64,000 nt of DNA from Roseibium algicola (GCF_001999245.1 NZ_CP019630.1:5795001-5859000), one strand, 5' to 3'; shown: positions 26,072-35,481, counted from the first letter of the stretch. The notes: a model not told the origin generated them from the sequence alone. Program-made: numbers and translations.

Positions 26072-27289
26072 CTACCCCAAATCAGGAGTGTCGTCAAACA
26101 GTCTGCGGTGCTCTTCGATGGCGTATCGGTCGGTCATTCCGGCGATATAGTCGCAAACCAGTCGCGCGACTTCCGCTTCACCCAGATTGCCAAGACCACT
26201 GTTCCATGGTTTCGGCATGAGGTCCGGCTCCGCAAGGAACCTTGTGAACAGGTCCCGCACAACCCGGGCAACCAGCTTTCGAACTGCAAGAACATCTTCA
26301 TGCCGGTAGACACGGGCGAACAGGAACCGTTTCACTTCCTTTTCCGCAGCGGTCATGTCCGCAGAGAAACCGACGAGACAACGCCCCGCCATGCGAATCT
26401 CCTGGACGCTTTGCGGAGCAACGTCATTCAGATTACGCACCGCTTCGCGAATGACATCCTCGACCATGCGCGTGATCGATCGCCTGACGATCTCGTGGAT
26501 ACGTCGGCTCTCTTCGAGACCCGGATATTTGCCATCGACCTCGGCAAGGATGTCGGCCAGGAACGGCACATCGCGCATGTCTTCGATCGCAAACAGCCCT
26601 GCCCTCAATCCGTCATCGAGATCATGCGCGTCATAGGCAATATCATCGGCAATGGCAGCGGCCTGTGCCTCTGCACCAGGCCAGGTGTGCAACAGGAGGT
26701 CCTGTTTCCTGGCATAGTCGCGGATCGCAAACGGCAACTGGCTGTCCTTGAACTTTCCGAGCGGCGCACCGCTGGCATCAATCAAGGGGCCGTTGTGCTT
26801 GACCAACCCTTCCAGAGTTTCCCACGCCAGATTCAGACCGTCGAATTCGGCATACCGCTGCTCCAGATGGGTCACGACCCTCAGTGATTGCGCGTTGTGG
26901 TCGAACCCGCCGAAGGGTGCCATGCACTCATGCATGACGTCTTCGCCTTCATGCCCAAACGGCGTGTGACCGAGATCATGTGACAAGGCCAGGCATTCCG
27001 CCAGATCTTCATCAAGCCGCAAAGCGCGTGCCAGCGAGCGCGCGATTTGCGATACCTCGATGGTGTGGGTCAACCGTGTGCGAAAATGGTCACCTTCGTG
27101 ATAAACGAAAACCTGCGTCTTGTGCTTGAGCCTGCGAAACGCGGAAGAATGAATAATCCTGTCCCGATCCCGCTGGAAGGGTGTCCGCGTCGGGCTGTCA
27201 GGCTCGGGGAAGAGCCTTCCCCGGCTTTCCAGAGGGTTTTCCGCGTAGATTGCGCGGGATTGTCCCCCAAATCCGATATCCGCTTTCAT
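26072..27289 (-). CDS. dgt: dGTPase-like deoxynucleoside triphosphate triphosphohydrolase (HD domain)
   Basis: 405 aa, hydrolyses dNTPs to nucleosides and triphosphate. The HD residues are in [19 protein letters not shown] and [15 protein letters not shown], with [14 protein letters not shown] as the later metal-site segment. ATG 27289 gives [19 protein letters not shown], the usual N-terminus in this group, with AAGGATGG upstream; the frame is open for 28 further codons. Divergent from erpA, part of the conserved erpA/dgt/argS cluster. Confidence 0.94.
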   Translation of the reverse strand: MKADIGFGGQSRAIYAENPLESRGRLFPEPDSPTRTPFQRDRDRIIHSSAFRRLKHKTQVFVYHEGDHFRTRLTHTIEVSQIARSLARALRLDEDLAECLALSHDLGHTPFGHEGEDVMHECMAPFGGFDHNAQSLRVVTHLEQRYAEFDGLNLAWETLEGLVKHNGPLIDASGAPLGKFKDSQLPFAIRDYARKQDLLLHTWPGAEAQAAAIADDIAYDAHDLDDGLRAGLFAIEDMRDVPFLADILAEVDGKYPGLEESRRIHEIVRRSITRMVEDVIREAVRNLNDVAPQSVQEIRMAGRCLVGFSADMTAAEKEVKRFLFARVYRHEDVLAVRKLVARVVRDLFTRFLAEPDLMPKPWNSGLGNLGEAEVARLVCDYIAGMTDRYAIEEHRRLFDDTPDLG

Positions 27290-27443
27290 CAGTTTCCAGC
27301 CATCCTTCACAGAACCGGTCCGCGTTTGCTGTTGCTCGGGCCGCGGGCAACACATTGACGCGGGCGGTCGCAAAACATACTTATCTGAACAAATCAGGTT
27401 TAACGTTCCCGCACATTGCCGGAACTAAGCGAGTCGGTGAAAG

Positions 27444-27785
27444 ATGACCGAAACACTTGAAATTGGCGTAACAGTCAGCGACCGCGCTGCCAAGCGCATT
27501 GCATCGATTTTGTCCAAGGAACCGGGCGGCAGCATGCTGCGTATCAGCGTGGAAGGTGGCGGCTGTTCCGGACTGCAGTACAAATATGACGTGGTCGACA
27601 GCCGCGAAGACGACGACCTGGTGATTGAAAAGCCGGGGGCAACGGTTCTGATCGATTCCATTTCCCTTCAATATATGAGCGGATCGGAAATCGATTTCGT
27701 CGATGATCTGATTGGCCAGTCTTTTCAGATCAACAACCCGAATGCGGTCGCCGGATGTGGCTGCGGAACCAGTTTCACGATCTGA
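27444..27785 (+). CDS. erpA: A-type iron-sulfur carrier ErpA
   Basis: 113 aa. The three cluster-ligand cysteines are in GGGCSGLQYKY (about residue 46) and AGCGCGTSF (about 103-105), the pattern of A-type carriers. It hands 2Fe-2S/4Fe-4S clusters to apoproteins. A second A-type carrier, SufA, is at 37314-37691; this one, away from the suf operon and next to dgt, is called ErpA from position and sequence style. Followed after 67 bases by xthA. Confidence 0.9.
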   Translation: MTETLEIGVTVSDRAAKRIASILSKEPGGSMLRISVEGGGCSGLQYKYDVVDSREDDDLVIEKPGATVLIDSISLQYMSGSEIDFVDDLIGQSFQINNPNAVAGCGCGTSFTI

Positions 27786-27852
27786 CACTGTTGCGATACC
27801 GCATTGACGCCGGTTGCCCCGGCAGTTTCGAACAATTGAGGCAACCGCGCTC

Positions 27853-28635
27853 ATGAAAATTGCGACCTGGAACATAAACGGCGTCAAGGCACGTATCGAC
27901 ACTGTCCTTGAGTGGCTCAAGGAAGCGTCTCCGGATGTCGCCTGCCTTCAGGAAATCAAGTCCGTCGACGAGAACTTTCCCCGTCAACCGTTTGAAGACC
28001 TCGGTTACGTGGTCGAAACGCACGGCCAGAAGGGTTTCAACGGCGTGGCGCTTCTGTCCAAGACGCCGCTGACTGATATTCAGCGCGGCTTGCCCGGAAA
28101 CGATGCGGACGAACAGGCCCGTTATATTGAAGGCAGTCTGTCGACGGGTAGCGGCCAGGTTCGAATCGGCTGTCTCTATCTTCCCAACGGCAATCCGCTG
28201 GGAACAGAAAAATTTCCGTACAAGCTCGAGTGGATGGACCGCTTGATTGCGCATGCTCAAATGCGTCTTTCAGAGGAAACGCCATTCCTGTTGCTGGGAG
28301 ACTACAATGTGATCCCCGATCCCGTGGATGCCAAGAACCCGCAGAACTGGCTGGAAGACGCTCTTTTTCAGCCTGAGAGCCGGCAACGCTTCCGTGCCCT
28401 CACCCACCTCGGCTTGACCGAAGCAGTCCGGTCCTGCAGCGAAGCGCCGGAAACCTTCACGTTCTGGGACTATCAGGCAGGTGCCTGGCAAAAAAACAAT
28501 GGCATTCGGATCGATCATATTCTGATGTCTCCGCAGGCCACAGATCGGTTCTCAGGCTGCGGTATCGACAAGCATGTGCGCGGCTGGGAAAAGCCGTCGG
28601 ATCATGTGCCAGTCTGGGTGAAGCTGGCTGCTTGA
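27853..28635 (+). CDS. xthA: Exodeoxyribonuclease III / AP endonuclease
   Basis: 260 aa of the endonuclease/exonuclease/phosphatase fold. MKIATWNINGVKARI, CLQEIKS (catalytic Glu), YLPNGNP, GDYNVIPD (Asp/Asn), NNGIRIDHIL and SDHVPVWV give the complete active site of the Xth family. Acts in base excision repair at abasic sites. ATG 27853 has GAGGC about 11 bases upstream; the frame is open 13 codons earlier without family similarity. Confidence 0.96.
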   Translation: MKIATWNINGVKARIDTVLEWLKEASPDVACLQEIKSVDENFPRQPFEDLGYVVETHGQKGFNGVALLSKTPLTDIQRGLPGNDADEQARYIEGSLSTGSGQVRIGCLYLPNGNPLGTEKFPYKLEWMDRLIAHAQMRLSEETPFLLLGDYNVIPDPVDAKNPQNWLEDALFQPESRQRFRALTHLGLTEAVRSCSEAPETFTFWDYQAGAWQKNNGIRIDHILMSPQATDRFSGCGIDKHVRGWEKPSDHVPVWVKLAA

Positions 28636-28754
28636 GACTGAAACTGCCTCCAGAAATCCAACTCCATTGCTGATGCAGGCGTGAAGCGCGGTGCGTGCCC
28701 GGAAACCGGGCTTGCAGTCGGCTGACGTCATGGTAAGCTTTTTTCCATCATGGG

Positions 28755-29141
28755 ATGACGCTCAGCCGACCAACATCCGCGACGGCGACATGCGGAACAG
28801 ACACACCGGTAACGACTTCGATTGCCGGTCGTTCGGTCTTTACTGTTACCGCATGGTTGTTTTTCGGACTGATTTTGGGTCTGGTTCTTGGGTCAGGCAG
28901 CGCGGCTCGGGCGCAAGACGTCTCTTGTACCTGCCGATACCAGGGCGAGAAATACGGCGTAGGTGAATCTATCTGCCTGAAGAGCCCATCCGGGCTGCGA
29001 ATGGCGACATGTGAAATGGTGCTGAACAACACGTCCTGGCAGATCAGCAACGCGCCTTGCCCACTGACCCAAATTCAAAGCCCTGCGATCGATAAATTCA
29101 CGACCAAGCGTCCCACAAAACCAACTTATCCGTCAGGTTGA
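28755..29141 (+). CDS. Small secreted or membrane-anchored cysteine-rich protein, unknown
   Basis: 128 aa. After a Thr/Ser-rich N-terminus comes a hydrophobic segment (about residues 32-50, WLFFGLILGLVLGSGSAARAQ) ending in an AxA-like signal peptidase site. The mature part has five cysteines (CTC, ESICL, TCEM, NAPC) in about 50 residues, with CRYQGEKYGVGESICL and MVLNNTSWQ as its most distinctive stretches, then a Lys/Pro/Thr tail. I do not recognise a named family. The start is uncertain; a later start nearer the signal segment is possible. Periplasmic location with disulfides is inferred. Convergent with the ExoR-like gene. Confidence 0.65.
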   Translation: MTLSRPTSATATCGTDTPVTTSIAGRSVFTVTAWLFFGLILGLVLGSGSAARAQDVSCTCRYQGEKYGVGESICLKSPSGLRMATCEMVLNNTSWQISNAPCPLTQIQSPAIDKFTTKRPTKPTYPSG

Positions 29142-29290
29142 AGATCACTCGCCAGATAACGCAGATTTTCTGAAACCCTGGCACGCTCCTGCTTCGAACC
29201 GGAGCAGAGTTGGCACGGCATGTGCGAGAGCCATTGAAGACGGACGATCACACCCACATGGTGTTCAGATCGGTCTCTATGAGCTTGAGG

Positions 29291-30148
29291 TTATTGTGCG
29301 GGCAACTGCTGTGCGGTGAGCACGTCCGGGCGATTTTGCTTCAACCATCCGTCAGCCATTGATCTGGCCATCTGCCTGACAGGCTCGGGCGAAACCGCGA
29401 AATACTGCTCGTGCATGGAATGGATCCAGCTGGCATCCGTTCCCTTGGCCTGTTCCCGGGCAACGGTCATCCACATCAGGCCGCGAGCTTTTTTCTTGTC
29501 CGACGTACCGAGTGCATAGAGCGTTTCACCAAGGCGTGCCTGGGCACCCACGTGCCCCTTGAGCGCGGCAAGATTGTACCAACGAACGGCCATGCGGCTG
29601 TTGTTTTCCTGGTACATGCGGCCAAGTTCATACTGGGCATCGGCATCGCCGAAATAGGACGCGGCATGCGTGAAGATCTGACGGGCACGTGATTCATTCT
29701 TGGGCACAGCGCCGTCGATGCCGTTCAGATAGTAGGAACCGAGCGCAACGAAAGCGCTTGAGACGAAGGGAGCATCCGGTGCATCGGGGCGATCTTCCCC
29801 GTGCTCACGAACGATCTGACTGTAATATTCGAACGCCTTGAGGTCGTCTTCCTTGACGCCGTCGCCGGAGGCATACATTTCGCCCAGCTTCCAGGCGGCC
29901 ATGGGCTGACCGTTTTCGGCGGCATACTGCAGCGACCCAAGCGCAGCGGCCTTGTCGCCGGAATAATATTGGCGGGCACCGGCCCGCAGTGCTTCAGACG
30001 GGGAAAGATCGTTCGGACCGATCGCCCGTGCAGGCGCCGGCTGACCGTCAAAGGCGGCCACGGGCCCTGTCAGGCCGATCAGGATCAACGCACCGAGCAC
30101 GGTTCCGGCTCTTCCCATGCGTTGAAGCTTTGTGCTGTTCTTAGGCAT
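29291..30148 (-). CDS. exoR: ExoR-like periplasmic Sel1-repeat regulator
   Basis: About 285 aa. A signal peptide (MPKNSTKLQRMGRAGTVLG to VAAFD) is followed by Sel1-like repeats: SGDKAAALGSLQYAAENGQPMAAWKLGEMYASGDGV, FTHAASYFGDADAQYELGRMY and LAALKGHVGAQARLGETLY in part. The order and spacing match rhizobial ExoR, known to bind and restrain the sensor ExoS (ChvG) in the periplasm and so control exopolysaccharide, motility and envelope genes through ChvI. No exoS/chvI is in the window. The start is ambiguous: the frame extends 51 codons further, including an ATG at 30226, but 30148 gives a normal signal peptide. Confidence 0.8.
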   Translation of the reverse strand: MPKNSTKLQRMGRAGTVLGALILIGLTGPVAAFDGQPAPARAIGPNDLSPSEALRAGARQYYSGDKAAALGSLQYAAENGQPMAAWKLGEMYASGDGVKEDDLKAFEYYSQIVREHGEDRPDAPDAPFVSSAFVALGSYYLNGIDGAVPKNESRARQIFTHAASYFGDADAQYELGRMYQENNSRMAVRWYNLAALKGHVGAQARLGETLYALGTSDKKKARGLMWMTVAREQAKGTDASWIHSMHEQYFAVSPEPVRQMARSMADGWLKQNRPDVLTAQQLPAQ

Positions 30149-30736
30149 CCCAGTCACACTATTATCCGTCGGCAACGAAACAGATCCCCGACGGACTTTC
30201 TTGTTTTTTGTCCGCGCCAAGCGCATTTGCTGTCTCTTTGGTCCCAAAAGCATATGCCTGCGGGACCCACTGTTTCGGAGTGGCCTAAATTGGCCGATCA
30301 TTTCGTCTTAAGTTGGGCCATACGACGCCGAAATAAGACCATTTCCTGACACTTTTGTCCGGACTGTGAACCACTTCAGGAGTTGATCCCGATCTGGTCG
30401 TCCCAGACATTAGCGTAACGGGTGACGGGCAAACATGGCCGAACAGGGGCAACGGCGGCAAACCGGGGCCCTGCAAATGACTCTGTCAGTAACTGTTGCG
30501 GAATTGGCACATATTGTGACCGCCCCTCTCCCATTCAAGACCCTTATTTCAACACAGGCGGGTTGATGATGTGTTTCCAGATCGGTTTTTTGGGCCCCTG
30601 GCTGTTGAAAACGGGGGCTTTTGGCCAATTACCTTTGCCGTTCTATCTTTGTCCTTCAAACTGAGACATGATTCGGTGTAGGTAACAGCGCTGAGTTTGT
30701 AGAAACTATGACCCAAGACCCATCAGGCGATACGGA
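30149..30736. other. Long intergenic region between exoR-like gene and parE
   Basis: 588 bases between divergent genes (somewhat less if exoR starts earlier). No convincing coding frame. It must hold both promoters. A possible intrinsic terminator on the plus strand is GCCCC (30594-30598) with GGGGC (30614-30618), followed by TTTT, which could end a short RNA ahead of parE or a parE leader transcript. I see no riboswitch fold that I can name. Confidence 0.4.
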
Positions 30737-32782
30737 ATGAGCGCAAAAGACGATCTGTTTGCAGGCAACGCGGCGGTCTCTGCCCCAATGATACGAGATG
30801 AGCCCGCCCCAGCTCCGCAAAAGCCGCGTCCCGTTGCGCCTGTCGCGGTCAGCGACGATTATTCGGCGGCCGACATCGAGGTTCTCGAGGGGCTCGAGCC
30901 GGTTCGGCGCCGGCCAGGCATGTATATCGGCGGCACTGACGAAAAGGCGCTGCATCACCTCTTTGCCGAAGTGATCGACAACTCCATGGATGAGGCGGTT
31001 GCCGGCCATGCGACGTGGATCGACGTGTCGCTTTCCAGCGATGGCTATCTGACGATCACCGACAACGGCCGCGGTATTCCTGTCGACCCTCACCCGAAGT
31101 TCAAGGACAAGTCCGCACTCGAAGTGATCATGACGACGCTGCATGCGGGCGGCAAGTTCGACAGCAAGGTCTATGAGACCTCTGGCGGTCTGCACGGTGT
31201 CGGCATTTCCGTGGTCAATGCGCTGTCAGAGGAACTGATTGTAGAGGTCGCACGCAGCCGCAAGCTCTATCGCCAGATTTTCCGCCGCGGTCACGCCCAG
31301 GGTCCTCTCGAGCTGGTTGGCGATACCCAGAACAGACGCGGGACCCAGGTCAGCTTCAAACCAGACGATCAAATCTTCGGCAAAGGCGCCAAATTTGTCC
31401 CGGCGCGCCTTTTGAAGATGGCACGGTCCAAGGCCTATCTCTTTGGCGGTGTCGAGATCCGCTGGCACTGCGCACCTGAATTGCTGTCTGAAAAGGACGA
31501 GACACCGGCTGAGGCCGTGTTTCACTTCCCCGGCGGTCTTCGCGACTTTCTCAACGAGAGACTGACCAAGGAACGCCGTGTCGTCGACGACGTGTTCTTC
31601 GGCCGCACCGACAACGCCGGCAAACACGGGTCCGTGGAATGGGCAGTGAGCTGGTTTGCCGGCGACGGCTTTGTCAGTTCCTACTGCAACACCGTGCCGA
31701 CACCGGAAGGCGGAACTCACGAAGCGGGTTTTCGATATGCCCTGCTGCGCGGCCTCAAGGCATATGGCGAACTGACAAACAACAAGAAGGCATCCATCAT
31801 CACCGGCGATGATGTGATGACATCAGCCGGCGGAATGCTGTCCGTCTTCATCCGTGAGCCTGAATTCGTCGGCCAGACCAAAGACAAACTGGCGACCAAC
31901 GAAGCCACGCGCATTGCGGAGACGGCTGTCCGTGATGCATTTGACCATTGGCTGACAGCCTCCCCCAACCAGGCAAACAAGCTTCTGGAGTGGGTTATCG
32001 ATCGCGCGGATGAGCGCTTGCGCCGTCGCCAGGAAAAAGACGTCGCCCGCAAGACAGCTGTGCGCAAGCTGCGCCTCCCGGGCAAACTTGCCGACTGCTC
32101 GGCAAACCAGTCCGATGGCACCGAACTCTTCATCGTGGAGGGTGACTCGGCAGGTGGCTCGGCCAAACAGGCGCGCAACCGTTCCAACCAGGCCGTCTTG
32201 CCGTTGCGCGGCAAGATCCTGAACGTCGCAAACGCCGGCCGCGACAAACTCGTTGCCAACCAGCAGCTCGCCGATCTCATCCAGGCCCTTGGCTGCGGCA
32301 CGCGCTCCCAATACCGGGAAAGTGACCTGCGGTACGAGAAGATCGTCATCATGACGGATGCTGACGTCGACGGCGCCCACATTGCATCACTTTTGATTAC
32401 TTTCTTTTACCGCGAAATGCCGGAGCTAATCCGTGGCGGCCATCTCTTCCTGGCCGTGCCACCACTCTATCGTCTCAGCCAGGGAGGGAAGACCCTCTAT
32501 GCACGCGACGATGCCCATAAAGACGAATTGATGGACACCGTCTTCAAGGGTAAATCCAAGGTGGAAATCGGCCGTTTCAAGGGTTTGGGTGAAATGTTGC
32601 CGGCTCAGCTGAAGGAAACGACGATGGATCCGTCCAAGCGGACCATGCTGAAGGTCGTTGTCGAAGAAGAAGCTGTAACAGACACCAACGACACAGTTGA
32701 ACGGCTGATGGGCAACAAGCCGGAAGCGCGCTTCCGGTTCATTCAGGACAACGCTGAATTCGCTGAGGATCTTGATATTTAG
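30737..32782 (+). CDS. parE: DNA topoisomerase IV subunit B
   Basis: 681 aa GHKL ATPase subunit. ATP-site motifs are EVIDNSMDEAVAG, TDNGRGIPVD, TTLHAGGKFD and SGGLHGVGISVVNALS; the TOPRIM domain starts at ELFIVEGDSAGGSAKQARNR, with the DxD in IVIMTDADVDGAHI, and RFKGLGEMLPAQLKETTMDP follows. ParE-type rather than GyrB: it lacks the GyrB-length insert and reads CSANQSDGTELFIVEGDSAGG. Decatenates daughter chromosomes with ParC. A 45-residue Pro/Ala-rich N-terminal extension precedes the GHKL domain, as in other alphaproteobacteria. Confidence 0.95.
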   Translation: MSAKDDLFAGNAAVSAPMIRDEPAPAPQKPRPVAPVAVSDDYSAADIEVLEGLEPVRRRPGMYIGGTDEKALHHLFAEVIDNSMDEAVAGHATWIDVSLSSDGYLTITDNGRGIPVDPHPKFKDKSALEVIMTTLHAGGKFDSKVYETSGGLHGVGISVVNALSEELIVEVARSRKLYRQIFRRGHAQGPLELVGDTQNRRGTQVSFKPDDQIFGKGAKFVPARLLKMARSKAYLFGGVEIRWHCAPELLSEKDETPAEAVFHFPGGLRDFLNERLTKERRVVDDVFFGRTDNAGKHGSVEWAVSWFAGDGFVSSYCNTVPTPEGGTHEAGFRYALLRGLKAYGELTNNKKASIITGDDVMTSAGGMLSVFIREPEFVGQTKDKLATNEATRIAETAVRDAFDHWLTASPNQANKLLEWVIDRADERLRRRQEKDVARKTAVRKLRLPGKLADCSANQSDGTELFIVEGDSAGGSAKQARNRSNQAVLPLRGKILNVANAGRDKLVANQQLADLIQALGCGTRSQYRESDLRYEKIVIMTDADVDGAHIASLLITFFYREMPELIRGGHLFLAVPPLYRLSQGGKTLYARDDAHKDELMDTVFKGKSKVEIGRFKGLGEMLPAQLKETTMDPSKRTMLKVVVEEEAVTDTNDTVERLMGNKPEARFRFIQDNAEFAEDLDI

Positions 32783-32829
32783 CCGCAACAGCAGGTATTT
32801 TGATCTATATCTTTTTTTGAAGAGGTTGG

Positions 32830-32851
32830 GCGGGCGTATATTTTTGCCCGC
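32830..32851 (+). terminator. Hairpin downstream of parE
   Basis: GCGGGC (32830-32835) pairs with GCCCGC (32846-32851) around a T-rich ten-base loop. No T-run follows, so this is a weak terminator candidate. Confidence 0.35.
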
Positions 32852-32881
32852 GCTGCCTATTTGACCGGTCGGAAACGTAGC

Positions 32882-33610
32882 ATGTTAAACCGGATGTATT
32901 CGATACTGGACAGACGGCTTCGCCCCTTGCGAAATCATGTCTTCCTGGCTTTTCCCAAGCACAAGATCGCCTTTGCCCGTATCGCAGAACCTGCTTTTCA
33001 ACTTCTGCGCCCGGTTCTTCATTGCCTTGCCGGTACCGACAAGCTCAAGGCCCTTTCCGGTTTTGATCTTCGGACCGCCGCCACGGAACGGCTGCTCTTC
33101 CATGGGAATGTGGAGCTACTTACAGCACGCGAACTCAAGCGGCGGCATCCCGAAATGAAAGTCGCAGCCTGGGTCCAGGATCCGATGCATCGGTTGGCCT
33201 ACTGTTATGAGAAAGTCATCCTGAGTGCCGATCCGCTTCCTGCCTATTATGAAGAGCGCCAGTTCAATCAGGACATGACACCTCAGGAGTTCGTGTCACA
33301 CGTTGCGTCGATCTCGGACCTGGAAGCAGACAATCTGTTTCGCAGCCAGACAGCTGCCCTCACCTACAAAGGTATGTTGACGGCCGATCTGATCTTGCAG
33401 CTTGAAGATTTCGACCAGTCATTCGCAACTTTTCTTTCGGAAAGCTCTCTCAGGTTCCGCACGAAATCTCCTGTCGCGTATCACGTGGACAATTTTGTCG
33501 GCAGGGACACGCTGTTGTCCTTTACCGAAGACAGCCTGGTTCAGCAGCTGCGGCGGCGCTACAAGTCAGACTACGACCTGTTCTACAAACCGGCGGCTCT
33601 TTCTGCCTGA
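32882..33610 (+). CDS. Sulfotransferase-like protein (family 2 type), divergent
   Basis: About 242 aa. The segment KVAAWVQDPMHRLAYCYEKVIL resembles the 3'-phosphate-binding RxPxxRxxSxY motif of PAPS-dependent sulfotransferases of the chondroitin/HNK-1 type, and NVFLAFPKHKIAFARIAEPA-like text at the N-terminus sits where the 5'-phosphosulfate loop (xxPKxG) should be. The arginine of the 3' motif is replaced (QDP instead of RDP/RNP) and the 5' loop is poorly kept, so activity is uncertain. Cytoplasmic, no signal peptide. No ribosome binding site is obvious at the ATG. Flanked by parE and a DEAD-box gene; no polysaccharide genes nearby. Confidence 0.6.
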   Translation: MLNRMYSILDRRLRPLRNHVFLAFPKHKIAFARIAEPAFQLLRPVLHCLAGTDKLKALSGFDLRTAATERLLFHGNVELLTARELKRRHPEMKVAAWVQDPMHRLAYCYEKVILSADPLPAYYEERQFNQDMTPQEFVSHVASISDLEADNLFRSQTAALTYKGMLTADLILQLEDFDQSFATFLSESSLRFRTKSPVAYHVDNFVGRDTLLSFTEDSLVQQLRRRYKSDYDLFYKPAALSA

Positions 33611-33909
33611 CGCTGCGCAATTTTACGTATCGAATACCGGCTGAAGCGATACTTTCGGAAACACATACCTTCGTTTGCGCCTGCATTTTGGGCAACGCAT
33701 ACTGATTTTCCAGCCGATTTCATGAACCAACTTGGTTGCACTATTAACTGAGATGGCAAATCGTACTCGGAATTACTCGATTTTCTTGAGATTTTACCTC
33801 TCAAGCGCATTGACACCTGAGCGCATGAATGTAGGGTGTGCGCACATTGGCACCGGCGGTTCCCACGGCGCCGCCGATTAACAATCACAACATTCGGGCA
33901 AAGCGCTCC
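33611..33909 (+). other. Leader/intergenic region ahead of the DEAD-box gene
   Basis: 299 bases without a credible gene. It includes a perfect 6-bp inverted repeat, AACCAA-C-TTGGTT, at 33725-33737. RNA helicase genes of this type often have long leaders involved in cold induction or autoregulation; whether this region is transcribed cannot be told from sequence. Confidence 0.35.
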
Positions 33910-35358
33910 ATGGCATTTAATACTCTCGGTCTTAGCGAGAAGGTCCTCGCTGCAGTTGAAGCAGCAGGTTATAAGGAACCCACGGCAATCCAGTCGGGCG
34001 CCATTCCGCAGGTGCTTGAGCGCCGCGACATCCTTGGCATTGCCCAGACCGGAACCGGCAAGACCGCAAGTTTCACACTGCCCATGCTGACGTTGCTCGA
34101 AAAAGGCCGCGCTCGTGCGCGGATGCCGCGCACGCTCATCCTGGAACCGACGCGCGAACTCGCTGCGCAGGTTGAAGAGAATTTCGCCAAATACGGCACC
34201 AACCATAAACTCAATGTCGCCCTGCTGATCGGCGGCGTCTCCTTTTCCGACCAGGACAAGAAGCTCGACCGTGGCACAGATGTTCTGATTGCGACGCCTG
34301 GCCGTCTGCTTGATCACTTCGAGCGCGGTAAGCTGTTGTTGCAGGGCGTTGAAATCCTTGTCATCGACGAAGCCGATCGTATGCTCGACATGGGCTTCAT
34401 TCCGGATATCGAGCGGATCTGCAAACTGATCCCGTTCACCCGTCAGACTCTTTTCTTCTCGGCGACGATGCCACCGGAAATTCAGCGTCTGACCGAAACG
34501 TTCCTGCAGAATCCGGCCCGTATCGAAGTCGCTCCGACCTCGTCGACGGCTGAAAACGTCGCTCAGTTTCTGAAGGCAGCCGAGTCCAAGGACTACGAAA
34601 AGCGCGCAGCCCTGCGCGAACTGCTGGAAGGTGCCGAAGACCTCAAGAATGCGATTGTCTTCTGCAACCGCAAACGGGACGTGACGACGCTTTACCGGTC
34701 TCTGGAGCGTCATGAATACAACGTCGGCGCTCTCCATGGCGACATGGACCAGCGTACACGTATGATGATGCTGGACAATTTCCGGAAGGGAACGATCAAG
34801 CTCCTTGTCGCGAGTGACGTTGCCGCGCGTGGCCTCGATATTCCCGAGGTCAGCCACGTCTTCAACTTCGATGTTCCGAGCAATGCCGAAGACTATGTCC
34901 ACCGGATCGGCCGGACGGGCCGCGCCGGACGCAAGGGCACAGCCTTCACGCTCGTAACCGGTGAAGACCAGAAATACCTCGATGCCATTCAGACATTGAT
35001 CAAGAAGGACATCGACTGGCTGGGCGATGCGATCGACTTCGAAGCTGCCGCACAGGAACGCAAGGCACGCCGCAAGGCCGGCAAGCCTTCCAGGAACGCA
35101 CGGTCGAGCAACGACAACGAGGCTGCAGAACAACCCAAGCCTTCCAATCGTCGCCGGTCGCAGAGCAAGCCACGCGAAGTCGTGGAAGAGCAGATGGAGG
35201 AACTCCCGGAAATGCTGAACCCGACACCGGTCTCAAACCTGCCGCAACGGCAGACTGGCAAGCGCTCCAGAAACGATAAACTGGAACCTGCCTTCGGTGT
35301 TGGCGTTCACATTCCTGCGTTTCTTCTGCGTGAACCGCGGCCTAAAAAGGCCTCGTAA
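33910..35358 (+). CDS. DEAD-box ATP-dependent RNA helicase (RhlE type)
   Basis: 482 aa. Q-motif GYKEPTAIQSGAIP (residues 20-33), Walker A AQTGTGKT (45-52), PTRELAAQV, TPGRLLDH, DEAD motif VIDEADRML, SAT motif FFSATMP, and HRIGRTGRAG near residue 340. The tail (about 376-482) is basic and low-complexity, typical for RNA binding in RhlE helicases. Likely works in ribosome assembly or RNA turnover, possibly at low temperature. ATG 33910 gives the standard MAFNTLGLSEKVL start; the frame is open to a GTG at 33838 but that extension shows no family similarity. Confidence 0.94.
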   Translation: MAFNTLGLSEKVLAAVEAAGYKEPTAIQSGAIPQVLERRDILGIAQTGTGKTASFTLPMLTLLEKGRARARMPRTLILEPTRELAAQVEENFAKYGTNHKLNVALLIGGVSFSDQDKKLDRGTDVLIATPGRLLDHFERGKLLLQGVEILVIDEADRMLDMGFIPDIERICKLIPFTRQTLFFSATMPPEIQRLTETFLQNPARIEVAPTSSTAENVAQFLKAAESKDYEKRAALRELLEGAEDLKNAIVFCNRKRDVTTLYRSLERHEYNVGALHGDMDQRTRMMMLDNFRKGTIKLLVASDVAARGLDIPEVSHVFNFDVPSNAEDYVHRIGRTGRAGRKGTAFTLVTGEDQKYLDAIQTLIKKDIDWLGDAIDFEAAAQERKARRKAGKPSRNARSSNDNEAAEQPKPSNRRRSQSKPREVVEEQMEELPEMLNPTPVSNLPQRQTGKRSRNDKLEPAFGVGVHIPAFLLREPRPKKAS

Positions 35359-35389
35359 CGCCGAATTCTCTCCAGGTTTTGCCTTAAGC

Positions 35390-35404
35390 TTAACGGCTCC
35401 TTAA
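35390..35404. promoter_or_regulatory. CtrA-type box TTAA-N7-TTAA upstream of diguanylate cyclase
   Basis: TTAA (35390-35393), CGGCTCC, TTAA (35401-35404): an exact full CtrA half-site pair, 78 bases before the diguanylate cyclase start codon. A position this close to the gene fits direct control by the cell-cycle regulator CtrA. The binding itself is inference. Confidence 0.6.
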
Positions 35405-35481
35405 ACCTTCCAGCCGAGTTTAAAACCTAGTTCTTGTGTCCGTGTGGGGCGGATTCGCAAGGCATGGGTGAGAGAAACTTG

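Noticed and set aside
33583..35133. A 516-codon minus-strand frame
   Set aside because: Antisense shadow of the DEAD-box helicase, whose motifs are complete.
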